A stretch of DNA of 64,000 nucleotides from contig JBAXGW010000002.1 in the NCBI GenBank assembly GCA_037139195.1, forward strand, positions 1-64,000, in the 5' to 3' direction. A program made the position numbers and the translations under genes. Each line of letters begins with the position of its first letter. Position 1 is the stretch's first letter. The notes under the pieces were generated by a model. It saw only the letters and a list, made by a program, of their open reading frames with translations, made no database searches and was not told the origin of the DNA. Origin of the DNA: JBAXGW01 sp037139195. GTDB taxonomy: Bacteria; Bacteroidota; Bacteroidia; Bacteroidales; JAHJDW01. Below, in pieces: positions 37,688 to 46,425 of this stretch.

Positions 37688-37724
37688 AACTTTACAGCTT
37701 TACAAACTTTATAACTTAATAAAA

Positions 37725-38159
37725 ATGTCAGTAAACAGAGTAATATTAGTTGGAAATTTAGGCAAAGACCCTGAAATTAGAAACCTTGAAGGTGGAGCAA
37801 AAGTAGCATCTTTTTCTCTTGCAACTTCTGAAAAATATACTAATAAAAGTGGCGAAAAAGTTGACCAAACCGAGTGGCACAACATTCAAGTATGGGGCAA
37901 ATTAGCCGACATCGTAGAACAGTGGATGAAAAAAGGACAAATGGTTTACATCGAAGGGCGTTTAAGAACACGTTCGTGGGAAGATAAAGACAAAGTAAAA
38001 CGTTATACTACAGAAATCCTCGCTGATAATATTAAAATGTTGGGTGGAAAACGCGACGAAAACAATACTCAATCAGGATTTGCAGGTACTGAAAAAAGCG
38101 TTCAATCAGCTGATAAAGATAATAGTATTCCTGCTCCTGACGATGATTTGCCATTTTAA
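37725..38159 (+). CDS. ssb: Single-stranded DNA-binding protein
   Basis: OB-fold SSB of 144 aa. It starts MSVNRVILVGNLGKDPEIR, continues with TEWHNIQVWGKLADIVEQWM and GQMVYIEGRLRTRSWEDKD, and ends with the protein-interaction tip DDDLPF after a flexible linker. It coats ssDNA in replication and repair. The ATG at 37725 is chosen; a GTG at 37680 would place 15 extra residues over the REP-like repeat. It follows mutY. Confidence 0.95.
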   Translation: MSVNRVILVGNLGKDPEIRNLEGGAKVASFSLATSEKYTNKSGEKVDQTEWHNIQVWGKLADIVEQWMKKGQMVYIEGRLRTRSWEDKDKVKRYTTEILADNIKMLGGKRDENNTQSGFAGTEKSVQSADKDNSIPAPDDDLPF

Positions 38160-38251
38160 GATATTATTGCAATAGTAGAAATTTAATAATATAATTTTTT
38201 ACATTTACATTTAAGCATAAAAAAATCGCAAATACTTTTTCAAAATACTTG

Positions 38252-38259
38252 TACCTTTG
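38252..38259 (+). promoter_or_regulatory. -7 promoter element upstream of gldE
   Basis: TACCTTTG matches TAnnTTTG and lies 22 bp before the TTG start. The -33 partner is weak. Confidence 0.4.
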
Positions 38260-38281
38260 CGTTTAAATTAAGAATATTTCT

Positions 38282-39601
38282 TTGGAATCATTTAGTCATA
38301 ATTTATTAGCATTTATTGCGTTTGATATTTTACCAGCTAGTAAGCTTATTGGTGAAATTATTACTCTTATAGTTCTACTATCATTTTCTGCATTGTTTTC
38401 TGGAGCAGAGGTTGCCTTCTTTTCTCTGTCTCCAAAAAATTTACAAACTTTAAAAAATAGTAATTCCGAACGCGACAAGCTTATCATTCAACATTTAGAA
38501 AGTCCTAAAAAACTTTTAGCTACACTTTTAATTGCAAATAATTTTGTAAATGTTGCCATTATAATATTGTCAGCTTTCATTTCTAGCGAGGTTTTAAATT
38601 TTGAAAACAGTCCAATTCTTAATTTCTTAGTTCAAATAGTAGGTATTACTTTTATGTTACTACTATTTGGCGAGGTATTACCAAAAGTTTACGCTACACA
38701 ACATTGCTTAAAAGTTGCTCATTTTATAGCAGTTCCATTAAAGCCAGTTTATATTATTTTTGCTCCAATAATATACATACTTGTAAATTCTAGCAAGTTA
38801 ATCGACAAACGTTTAGCAAAAAAGCCTAATCACATTTCAATAGATGAACTTTCGCATGCATTGGATCTTACCGACGACAAAAGTCAGATGGAAGAAGAAA
38901 AGAAAATGCTTAAAGGAATAGTTGAATTTGGCGACATTGACGTAAAAGAAATTATGACAGCTAGAATTGACGTTTCAGCTGTTGATTTAGAAACCAACTT
39001 TAACCATCTTAAAGAGGTTATAATTGAATTCGGATATTCAAGAATTCCTGTTTATAGTGATACTTTTGACAAAGTTGAGGGAATATTGTATATAAAAGAT
39101 TTGTTGCCCTATCTAAATAACGATATATCTTTTGAATGGCAAAAATTATTAAGACCTGCATTTTTTGTTCCTGAGAGTAAAAAAATCAACAAACTACTAC
39201 AAGAATTTCAGGAAAAGAAAATTCATTTAGCTATAGTAATTGATGAATATGGAGGAACATCAGGAATTGTTACACTTGAAGATATTATTGAAGAAATAGT
39301 TGGCGAAATAAATGATGAATTTGATGATGAAGACGTGATATTTTCTAAAATTTCGGAAAACGAGTTTGTATTCGAAGGCAAAACATTAATTAATGATTTT
39401 GCTCGAGTTGTTGGCATTAACCCTGAAATATTTGACAAAGCAAAAGGCGATGCAGAATCTTTAGCAGGACTAATTCTTGAACTCGAAGGAAAAATTCCTG
39501 AAAAGAATTCTTTTGTTTCTCTTTTCAATTTTGATTTTAAAATTGAGTCAGTTGATAAAAGAAGAATTAAAAGAATTAGAGTGATTATAAAACCTAATTA
39601 A
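38282..39601 (+). CDS. gldE: Gliding motility-associated protein GldE (CNNM/CBS/CorC family)
   Basis: Hemolysin-C/CorC-type membrane protein, 439 aa. The N-terminal DUF21/CNNM domain has three to four membrane helices (LIVLLSFSALFSGAEVAFFSLS; ATLLIANNFVNVAIIIL; LFGEVLPKVYATQH). A CBS pair follows (about 205-335; VKEIMTARIDVSAV, IDEYGGTSGIVTLEDIIEEIVGEI), then a C-terminal transporter-associated domain (about 350-435). In Flavobacterium, GldE supports GldD function. The gldD gene directly downstream (7-bp gap) supports the GldE name over a generic CorC-like protein. No in-frame ATG exists near the start, so TTG is used. Confidence 0.88.
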   Translation: MESFSHNLLAFIAFDILPASKLIGEIITLIVLLSFSALFSGAEVAFFSLSPKNLQTLKNSNSERDKLIIQHLESPKKLLATLLIANNFVNVAIIILSAFISSEVLNFENSPILNFLVQIVGITFMLLLFGEVLPKVYATQHCLKVAHFIAVPLKPVYIIFAPIIYILVNSSKLIDKRLAKKPNHISIDELSHALDLTDDKSQMEEEKKMLKGIVEFGDIDVKEIMTARIDVSAVDLETNFNHLKEVIIEFGYSRIPVYSDTFDKVEGILYIKDLLPYLNNDISFEWQKLLRPAFFVPESKKINKLLQEFQEKKIHLAIVIDEYGGTSGIVTLEDIIEEIVGEINDEFDDEDVIFSKISENEFVFEGKTLINDFARVVGINPEIFDKAKGDAESLAGLILELEGKIPEKNSFVSLFNFDFKIESVDKRRIKRIRVIIKPN

Positions 39602-39608
39602 TCTCAAC

Positions 39609-40196
39609 ATGAAAAAATATTTTTTTGCATTTATTGTTATATCATCTGCTATTTCATTATTGTCATGCGATTCGGATTTAACGCCAAAACCCAGAGGTTA
39701 TTTTAGAATTGATTTGCCCGAAAGGCAGTATATTAGTTTTGATAGCACTTACCCTTATACTTTTGAATATCCAACTTATGCAAAAATAGTTCCGCGCACC
39801 GATGCAAGAGCCGAAGCATATTGGATTAACTTATCGTTTCCTTGTTTTAGAGGAGAGCTAAATATTAGCTATAAGTCAATAAAATCCAAAGAAGATTTGC
39901 AAAATTTTGAAAGAGAATCGTTTAACTTTACTAGCAAACATGTTCAAAAAGCATCTTCAATTGACGAACAAATTATTAGAAATGACTCTACAAGAGTATA
40001 CGGAACTTTATATGACATTCAAGGAATTGGCACTGCTTCATCATGTCAATTTGTATTGACTGATAGCGTTAAGCACTTTTTTCGTGGCGCTTTGTATTTT
40101 AATGCCCGTCCGAATAACGATTCGCTTGCTCCTGTTTTAGAATTTGTAAAAAAAGATATCAATCATTTGATAAAAACATTTAGGTGGAAAAATTAA
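39609..40196 (+). CDS. gldD: Gliding motility lipoprotein GldD
   Basis: Lipoprotein (SLLSC lipobox) of 195 aa. It has the GldD hallmark start TPKPRGYFRIDLPERQY, then YPYTFEYPTYAK, AEAYWINLSFPCFRGELNISYK, and near the end LTDSVKHFFRGALYFNARPN and LIKTFRWKN. GldD is required for gliding and T9SS function in Flavobacterium, where it is a membrane-anchored periplasmic component. It is 7 bp after gldE. A hairpin begins at its stop codon. Confidence 0.93.
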   Translation: MKKYFFAFIVISSAISLLSCDSDLTPKPRGYFRIDLPERQYISFDSTYPYTFEYPTYAKIVPRTDARAEAYWINLSFPCFRGELNISYKSIKSKEDLQNFERESFNFTSKHVQKASSIDEQIIRNDSTRVYGTLYDIQGIGTASSCQFVLTDSVKHFFRGALYFNARPNNDSLAPVLEFVKKDINHLIKTFRWKN

Positions 40197-40224
40197 ACAG
40201 CACTTTTTCATAAAAAGCGCTGTT
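40196..40224 (+). terminator. Hairpin at the end of gldD
   Basis: AACAGC and a CTTTTT arm pair with AAAAAG and GCTGTT around a 3-nt loop with one mismatch. There is no T tract behind it, so it is a weak terminator or 3'-stabilising hairpin. Confidence 0.5.
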
Positions 40225-40313
40225 AACAAATGTTAATTCCAAAATTTCATATAAAAATGTTCATTCCGTCTTTATAATTGCTATATTGCATTAGCTTTTA
40301 AAAAGATCCTGCC

Positions 40314-42713
40314 ATGAAATCTAAATTTTTATTATTCGTTCTAAGTTTTCTCTGTTTAAATTTCTCTAGTTTTTCCCAAGAAATCTACTCTAAGGTTAAA
40401 GTATCGTTTAATTCCGAAAATTACAATCAACTTATAAGTTCTGGAATACCACTTGAATCTGCTGTGAAAACTGATAATTTTCTTTCTTTAGATTTATCGT
40501 CTTACGACATTAAAAAATTAAATAATCTTGGATTCAGTGTAGAAATACAAATTCCTAATTTATCAAAGTTTTATGTCGAACGAAATTTAAAAAGTCAAAG
40601 TCTCGACAAAAGTATAAAATCTAGTTCGTGTAGCAACACAACAACTTACGCAACACCTAGTCATTTTCGATTAGGTTCAATGGGAGGCTTTCTAACTAAC
40701 GACGAACTAAATGCCGAACTAGATAGCATGAGAAAATATTACCCCAATTTAATAACAGCAAAAGCTCCAATATCACCAACCCAAAGTATTGAAGGGAGAA
40801 ACATCTATTTTGTAAAAATTTCTGATAATCCAACGCTGGATGAAAATGAGCCCGAGATGTTTTACACAGGACTCACTCATGCTCGCGAACCAGCAGGAAT
40901 GCAACAATTGGTTTTATATATGTGGTATTTACTCGAAAACTATAATTCAAATCCTGAAATAAAATATTTAGTTGATAATTTAGAATTATTTTTTGTTCCT
41001 TGCGTTAATCCCGACGGATATGTGTATAATCAAACAACCGACCCAAACGGAGGTGGAATGCACCGAAAAAATACAAGAGCTAATGGGACAAGTAATCCGG
41101 GTGCCGACCTAAACAGAAATTATGGTTATCAATGGGGATATGATGATATTGGCTCATCAACAGATCCTGCACAAGATAATTACAGAGGAACTGTAGGTTT
41201 TTCAGAACCCGAAACTCAGGCGATGAAGTATTTTTGCGAAAATCATAATTTTCTTTTTGGCATGGATTACCATTGTTATAGCAATGTTTTGCTTTATCCA
41301 TGGGGTTATCAGGCCGAAACTCAAACCAACGATTCAACATTATTTAGAACTTATTCTGCTCTAATGACAATTGATAATGGATTTGTTTACGGAACACCCA
41401 AACAAGTTCCTGCAATTGGATATACAGCCAATGGTGGCTCTTTCGATTGGTATTATGGCGAAACTACAACAAAAAATAAAATCATTTCATGGTCGCCCGA
41501 AGCAGGCGAAGTTAGTGATGGTTTTTGGCCAGCATCAAACAGAATTGAACTAATTTGCAAATCTAATTTATCACAAAATTTATACATGGCTCGATTTGCC
41601 TTAAAATATGCATTAGCAAATGATTTGAATCCATATTTTATATCAAACACTATTCAATACTTGAAGTTCGATATAAAAAACTATGCTTACTATTCACCAG
41701 CGTCATACACAGTTAGCATGGAATCGTTGAATCCTAGTTTGATAACATTTGGTTCTGCAAAAACAATTAATGGAATGAGCCTGTTTCAACAAAATACAGA
41801 TTCAATTCAGGTTACGTTCAGCCCCTCCATTACTAACGGTCAAGAGTTTAGTTATGTAATTAGCATTGATAATGGTTCATTTATCTATAGAGACACTATT
41901 ACTAAGGTTTATGGCCAAACATCTGTTGCTTTTGTTGATTTATGTAATAATACAAACAAATGGACCGTTTCATCTACTTGGGGAACAACTAGCAACATTT
42001 ATTTTTCATCGCCAAGCTCTATTACAGATTCTCCTAACGGAAACTATACTACAAATGCTAATAAAAATATAAAATTAACAAGTCCTGTAAATCTTTATTC
42101 AGCTTCGAATGCATTATTAACTTTTTATGCAAAATGGGATATTGAAAAAGGCTACGATTATGTTCAACTTTGTGCATCTTCCAATGGCACCAATTGGACG
42201 CCACTTTGCGGAAAGCACACTTCGACAGGTACAGCAAATCAATTGGTAGGACAACCTTTGTACGACGGGATACAGTCAAATTGGGTTAAAGAAGAAATTG
42301 ATCTAGCAAATTTTGTTGGAGGAAATATCTATTTAAGGTTTTTAATAAAAAGCAACAATTCCACTGGATGGAGTATTATAAATAAAGATGGATTCTATTT
42401 TGATGATATAACAATAGAAACAATATCACCTTCAGTTGTTGGTGTTCAAGATGCCTCAAAATTAGAAATAAGCATTCAACCAAATCCAGTAGAAGATATT
42501 TTTTATGTAAATAATTCAGGACTTGACAATTCTAAATATCAATGGAAAATCGAACTTTTTTCTATAAATGGAAAGCTAGTATACTCTGGCAATGTAGATA
42601 CTTCCAAAAATTACACTCAAATAAATTCTAGTTTTTTAGAAAAAGGAGTTTATATCATTCAACTTAACAATGGTAGAGATAAAACTACTCCAATAAAATT
42701 AATAAAAATTTGA
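40314..42713 (+). CDS. T9SS-secreted M14 zinc carboxypeptidase
   Basis: Secreted peptidase of 799 aa. It has a signal peptide (ends SSFSQ), a propeptide-like region to about 110, and an M14 domain at about 115-430. Zinc ligands are His189 and Glu192 (LTHAREPAG) and His320 (MDYHCYSN). Substrate-binding residues lie in DLNRNYG (Arg268), and the catalytic Glu is probably Glu396 in SWSPEAGE. A MAM/immune-inhibitor-like beta domain follows (about 545-705, WTVSSTWG ... FYFDDITIE). The C-terminal type A sorting domain (ISIQPNPVEDIFYV ... KGVYIIQL) directs export through the T9SS and anchoring at the surface. It probably digests exogenous peptides. Confidence 0.92.
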   Translation: MKSKFLLFVLSFLCLNFSSFSQEIYSKVKVSFNSENYNQLISSGIPLESAVKTDNFLSLDLSSYDIKKLNNLGFSVEIQIPNLSKFYVERNLKSQSLDKSIKSSSCSNTTTYATPSHFRLGSMGGFLTNDELNAELDSMRKYYPNLITAKAPISPTQSIEGRNIYFVKISDNPTLDENEPEMFYTGLTHAREPAGMQQLVLYMWYLLENYNSNPEIKYLVDNLELFFVPCVNPDGYVYNQTTDPNGGGMHRKNTRANGTSNPGADLNRNYGYQWGYDDIGSSTDPAQDNYRGTVGFSEPETQAMKYFCENHNFLFGMDYHCYSNVLLYPWGYQAETQTNDSTLFRTYSALMTIDNGFVYGTPKQVPAIGYTANGGSFDWYYGETTTKNKIISWSPEAGEVSDGFWPASNRIELICKSNLSQNLYMARFALKYALANDLNPYFISNTIQYLKFDIKNYAYYSPASYTVSMESLNPSLITFGSAKTINGMSLFQQNTDSIQVTFSPSITNGQEFSYVISIDNGSFIYRDTITKVYGQTSVAFVDLCNNTNKWTVSSTWGTTSNIYFSSPSSITDSPNGNYTTNANKNIKLTSPVNLYSASNALLTFYAKWDIEKGYDYVQLCASSNGTNWTPLCGKHTSTGTANQLVGQPLYDGIQSNWVKEEIDLANFVGGNIYLRFLIKSNNSTGWSIINKDGFYFDDITIETISPSVVGVQDASKLEISIQPNPVEDIFYVNNSGLDNSKYQWKIELFSINGKLVYSGNVDTSKNYTQINSSFLEKGVYIIQLNNGRDKTTPIKLIKI

Positions 42714-42770
42714 TTTTTTTAATCATTCGTATTGCTTGAATATTTAACTTAGTAAAAGATTTAATTTACT

Positions 42771-43505
42771 ATGGAGATAGACGCTAAAAAATACGTAATT
42801 ATTGGAAATACTGACAATTGCATTAAAAAAGATTTTGTTCAAATACTGGCTAAAAACATTGAGACAAAGTCGCTTTTGCCAATCTATATATTATCAGCAC
42901 ATCCCGACGAGGGACGGTGGGAAGAAGATTTTGATGATTTAACAAGCAGCTATGATTTAACAATAAAAAAACCCAAGTTAATAAAATCAAGATGCAGATT
43001 ATGCTCAAAGTGTGCCAAATGTTGCGATTATGATGCAATAGAAATTAACAGAACATATCAAAGTGCAAGTATCAATTATCAGCGATGTGTTGGATGTGGC
43101 GATTGCTTAAAGCACTGTAAATACAATGGATTTGAGGAAGTTGAGTGTTTAATTGGAATATATAATGAATACAAAATTAGTGGTCAAACCCATCTTCTTG
43201 AGGCTATAGTTCCAGATGACTATTTTTATCCTCATTTAATTATCAAAGCACTAGAGCGGATTACATTGCCATTATCAAATATAATATATAATGTTTCACT
43301 CTCTGATGATCAACTAATTGAGGACATTTCAAGATATGCATTGAAAATATTCATTTTTATTGACGTTGAAACTGATATTGAACTTTACAACGCAAGTTTA
43401 TTAAAACAGGATAATTGCTTGCTTATTAGCAACAAAGAACTATATTCGTCAATAAAAAAAATATACAATGTTTCTGAAATTAGTTTTATTAATTTGATTG
43501 ATTAA
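42771..43505 (+). CDS. MinD-like protein with inserted two-cluster ferredoxin domain and no P-loop
   Basis: Residues 75-116 hold two [4Fe-4S] motifs: Cys75-78-81-85 (CRLCSKCAKCC) and Cys106-109-112-116 (CVGCGDCLKHC). Their placement after about 70 residues, followed by KISGQTHLLEAIVPDDYFYPHLIIKALERI, mirrors the MinD-superfamily ATPases that carry an inserted ferredoxin domain. The Walker A segment (GKGGTGKT in those proteins) is replaced by IGNTDNCIKK, so nucleotide binding is unlikely. The protein may be a pure iron-sulfur electron carrier or scaffold. Its 244-aa length is shorter than the roughly 280-290 aa usual for the ATPases. It is monocistronic. Confidence 0.65.
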   Translation: MEIDAKKYVIIGNTDNCIKKDFVQILAKNIETKSLLPIYILSAHPDEGRWEEDFDDLTSSYDLTIKKPKLIKSRCRLCSKCAKCCDYDAIEINRTYQSASINYQRCVGCGDCLKHCKYNGFEEVECLIGIYNEYKISGQTHLLEAIVPDDYFYPHLIIKALERITLPLSNIIYNVSLSDDQLIEDISRYALKIFIFIDVETDIELYNASLLKQDNCLLISNKELYSSIKKIYNVSEISFINLID

Positions 43506-43527
43506 AGGTTGAATAAAAGAGGATTAA

Positions 43528-43560
43528 ATTGCTCCTTTTTGATTCTTTTGTTTACCTTTG
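43528..43560 (+). promoter_or_regulatory. Promoter of corA
   Basis: ATTG (43528-43531), a 21-bp spacer and TACCTTTG (43553-43560) give a good Bacteroidota promoter with a leader of about 45 nt. Confidence 0.55.
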
Positions 43561-43597
43561 CAAAACTAAAAAAAACCCATATAGAGATGTAAAATTT

Positions 43598-43603
43598 AGG
43601 AGG
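43598..43603 (+). promoter_or_regulatory. Perfect Shine-Dalgarno sequence before corA
   Basis: AGGAGG lies 8 nt before the ATG at 43612. This is unusual, because Bacteroidota genes, including almost all others in this window, lack Shine-Dalgarno motifs. Confidence 0.65.
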
Positions 43604-43611
43604 CCCTTATT

Positions 43612-44523
43612 ATGATTGATGTTCTACAAGTTCAATCCTCATTGAAATGGATACATATTTCCAACCCCTCGGAAGAAGACTTTGATTATTTGTTAGAACA
43701 TTACAAATTTCACCCTCTTGACATCGAAGATTGTCGCAGTAAAAGGCAAAGACCTAAAATTGACGTTTACGACAATTATTATTTTATAATTCTTCATTTC
43801 CCCTATTTTGACAAATTAAATCGTTTTTTAATTACCAAAGAAGTGAAAATATTTTGGGGTGCTGATTATATTATCACCGTTGGAAAGTCGCACTGGGTTG
43901 TTCGTCAACTATTTAATCAGGCCAAAGATGACGTTGAATTACAAAAAGAACTATTAAGTGGCACAAGTGACAACTTGCTATATCTAATTTTAGAAAAGTT
44001 ATTGAGCGAAAATTTTTCTATAATTTCTAGGGTTGGCAATGAAGTAGAACTATTGAATAGAGATTTATTTAGCAAAAAGGCTGAAAAAACTATCGAAAGA
44101 ATTTCAATTACACGTAAAAATATTATATTACTTAATACAATTATAAAACCTCAGCTTCGACTATTTCATAAATTTGAATCGGGCGATATCAAAGGTTTTG
44201 CCGAAGACATGGAAGAGTACTGGGGCAATATACTCGATTCATACCAAAAAACATGGGATATGATTGAGGACTATGCTGAATTGATTGAAGGTTTATCAAA
44301 AACATTTGACTCTTTGCAAACAAATAAAATAAATGAAATAATGAAGGTACTTACCTTCTTTTCTTCTGTGATGCTTCCACTTACTTTTATTACTGGGTTT
44401 TATGGAATGAACATTAAACTACCTTTAATGGAAAGTCCAGCCGCATTTTGGATGATTGTTGCTATATTGCTTGTTATAACAGGGGGCTTAATATTTGTTT
44501 TTAAGAAAAAAAGATGGCTATAG
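43612..44523 (+). CDS. corA: Magnesium/cobalt transporter CorA
   Basis: The 303-residue protein has a large cytoplasmic alpha/beta and coiled helix domain (1-240) ending in the pore helix. The GMN signature is in FITGFYGMNIKLPLM between two C-terminal transmembrane segments (about 245-262 and 280-298), and the C-terminus is basic (KKKRW). CorA forms a pentameric Mg2+ channel in the inner membrane. It is monocistronic with its own promoter and a strong ribosome binding site. Confidence 0.93.
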   Translation: MIDVLQVQSSLKWIHISNPSEEDFDYLLEHYKFHPLDIEDCRSKRQRPKIDVYDNYYFIILHFPYFDKLNRFLITKEVKIFWGADYIITVGKSHWVVRQLFNQAKDDVELQKELLSGTSDNLLYLILEKLLSENFSIISRVGNEVELLNRDLFSKKAEKTIERISITRKNIILLNTIIKPQLRLFHKFESGDIKGFAEDMEEYWGNILDSYQKTWDMIEDYAELIEGLSKTFDSLQTNKINEIMKVLTFFSSVMLPLTFITGFYGMNIKLPLMESPAAFWMIVAILLVITGGLIFVFKKKRWL

Positions 44524-44568
44524 AAATAATGGCACAGACAAAAGAAAATTCCATCAATTAGTGTTAGA

Positions 44569-45675
44569 TTACTTTTTTTTAGTCAATTCATTCATTTTAT
44601 TTATCTGAACCTGAATAGATTCTTCATGAACTAACTCTAAAAGTGTTTGTAGAAATCCCCTTTCTAATCCTAAGCTAAGACCTTTATTTACTCTGCTTTC
44701 AATAATTTTATTCCATCTTTTAAGTTGAAAAATGGTGATATCGTTATTATATTTATATTCACCAATTTGTTCGCAAATCTGCATTCGTTTTGTAAGTGCA
44801 TTAAGAATTTGATCGTCTAAATCGTCAATTATTGAGCGGTATTGTTCAAGTTCATTGTTTGTGTCGGCTCCATTTATTGATTCTCTTCTGAATTTTAGTT
44901 TTCCAAGGAGCACGGCTAAATCATAGGGCGTAATTTGCTGTTTTGCATCAGACAAAGCCTTCTCTGGATTGTTGTGAGACTCAATAATTAGTCCACTCAT
45001 ATTCAAATCTAGTCCTTTTTGTGCAACCTCAAACAACAAATCCCTCGAACCACTCAAATGACTTGGATCAATTATAATTGGAAGATTTGGGCATTTCAGT
45101 TTTAATTCAATTGGAATTTCCCAAAGTGGAGCATTTTTATACACTTTTTTGCCATAGGTATTAAAACCACGATGAATTGCCGCTAATTTATTAATTCCAA
45201 CATCATAAAATCGCTCTAATGCACCAATCCATAGTTGCAAATCGGGATTTACCGGATTTTTTACCATCACTGGAATATCTACTCCTTTAAGTGCAACTGC
45301 AATTTCATTTACAGAAAAAGGGTTAACTGTCGTTCTTGCTCCTATCCATAAGATATCCACCCTATATTTTAATGCCATTTCAACATGACTGGTATTTGCA
45401 ACTTCAACAGCTACTTTGAAATTTGTTTTTTCTTTTACTTCTTGAAGCCATTTTAAGCCATCTTCGCCAACACCTTCAAAGCAATTTGGTCTAGTTCTTG
45501 GTTTCCAAATGCCACAACGAAACACTGAAATTTTATCTAATGCATTTAATTCAATGGCTGTAGAAAGTAATTGCTCTTTAGATTCAGCACTGCAAGGTCC
45601 TGCAATTACCAATGGCAGTTTAAGTGTGCTTGAAAACCAGTTTTCTATAGGAATAAGAATATCAAGACTATTCAT
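44569..45675 (-). CDS. Bifunctional DAHP synthase / chorismate mutase (type II)
   Basis: Fusion enzyme of 368 aa. Residues about 15-260 form a type I-beta DAHP synthase (VIAGPCSAES, FRCGIWKPRTRPNCFEG, VMVKNPVNPD, AAIHRGFNTYGKK, IIIDPSHLSGSRD). This is the first step of the shikimate pathway, joining PEP and erythrose-4-phosphate. Residues about 280-360 form an AroQ-type chorismate mutase (YRSIIDDLDDQILNALTKRMQICEQIGEYK) that probably gives prephenate feedback control. Other Bacteroidota place it with pheA, tyrA and an aminotransferase; here it stands alone. It is divergent from cysH. Confidence 0.92.
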   Translation of the reverse strand: MNSLDILIPIENWFSSTLKLPLVIAGPCSAESKEQLLSTAIELNALDKISVFRCGIWKPRTRPNCFEGVGEDGLKWLQEVKEKTNFKVAVEVANTSHVEMALKYRVDILWIGARTTVNPFSVNEIAVALKGVDIPVMVKNPVNPDLQLWIGALERFYDVGINKLAAIHRGFNTYGKKVYKNAPLWEIPIELKLKCPNLPIIIDPSHLSGSRDLLFEVAQKGLDLNMSGLIIESHNNPEKALSDAKQQITPYDLAVLLGKLKFRRESINGADTNNELEQYRSIIDDLDDQILNALTKRMQICEQIGEYKYNNDITIFQLKRWNKIIESRVNKGLSLGLERGFLQTLLELVHEESIQVQINKMNELTKKK

Positions 45676-45732
45676 CAGTAATTTAAGCTTAATAAAAATG
45701 CTAACATCTGTTTATTTGTCTGCAAATTTAAC

Positions 45733-45740
45733 TAATTTTG
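45733..45740 (+). promoter_or_regulatory. -7 promoter element of cysH
   Basis: TAATTTTG lies 22 bp before the ATG. A TTTG at 45715-45718 is only 14 bp upstream, so the -33 assignment is uncertain. Confidence 0.35.
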
Positions 45741-45761
45741 TAGTATATAAAACTTTTAGTT

Positions 45762-46415
45762 ATGACTTTCGAGCAAATACAAGCTCAAATTGTAGATTAC
45801 AATAGGCAAGGACTTAAAATGTTTGCAAGCTCATCGTTTCAAAGTCATAGTATTGTAATGCTTGATATTATAAGCAAAACCGACAAAAGCATTCCAGTTT
45901 TCTTTGTAGATACAGGTTTTCATTTCCCAGAAACTCTTGAATACAAAGAAAAAATAGCCGATTTGCTCAAGTTAAATGTTGTAAATTTACGCTCAATTAC
46001 GCCTAAAAATTTGCAAAGAGACCCTGAAGGAAATCTCTTGTTTACTTCAGATCCCGATTTTTGTTGTTTTTTAAATAAAACTCAACCCGTTGAACAAATG
46101 CTAGATCAATTTGAAGTATGGATTAATGGAGTTCGCTCCGATCAAAACTCAAATAGAAGCAAACTGAATATATTTGAAACCACAAAACAAGGTACTGTTC
46201 GCTTTCATCCTATGTTAGATTGGACTTCGAGTATGATTGAAAGCTATATAATAGAAAATAAAATTCCAAGACATCCACTAGAGCTAAAAGGCTACCAAAG
46301 CATTGGATGTGAGCCATGCACCCGTAAATCTATTGGAAATAATGAACGAGATGCACGCTGGTTTGGTATGAATAAAACAGAATGCGGATTAAATTTAGAT
46401 TTGATTAAAAAATAA
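45762..46415 (+). CDS. cysH: Phosphoadenylyl/adenylyl-sulfate reductase family protein
   Basis: PAPS/APS reductase of 217 aa that reduces activated sulfate to sulfite in the cytoplasm. The PP-loop-like segment is SSSFQSHSIVMLD, substrate motifs are FVDTGFHFPETLEY and INGVRSDQN, and the redox tail is TECGLN (Cys208). The additional cysteines CC (101-102) and CxxC (183, 186; GCEPCTRK) are the hallmark of enzymes that hold a [4Fe-4S] cluster and normally use APS. No cysDNC or cysI genes are adjacent, so the rest of the pathway must lie elsewhere. An epimerase gene follows after 10 bp. Confidence 0.9.
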   Translation: MTFEQIQAQIVDYNRQGLKMFASSSFQSHSIVMLDIISKTDKSIPVFFVDTGFHFPETLEYKEKIADLLKLNVVNLRSITPKNLQRDPEGNLLFTSDPDFCCFLNKTQPVEQMLDQFEVWINGVRSDQNSNRSKLNIFETTKQGTVRFHPMLDWTSSMIESYIIENKIPRHPLELKGYQSIGCEPCTRKSIGNNERDARWFGMNKTECGLNLDLIKK

Positions 46416-46425
46416 AATTATCGAT

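Noticed and set aside
37680..37724. GTG start for ssb
   Set aside because: The extra 15 residues are encoded by the REP-like repeat; all SSB homology begins at the ATG at 37725.
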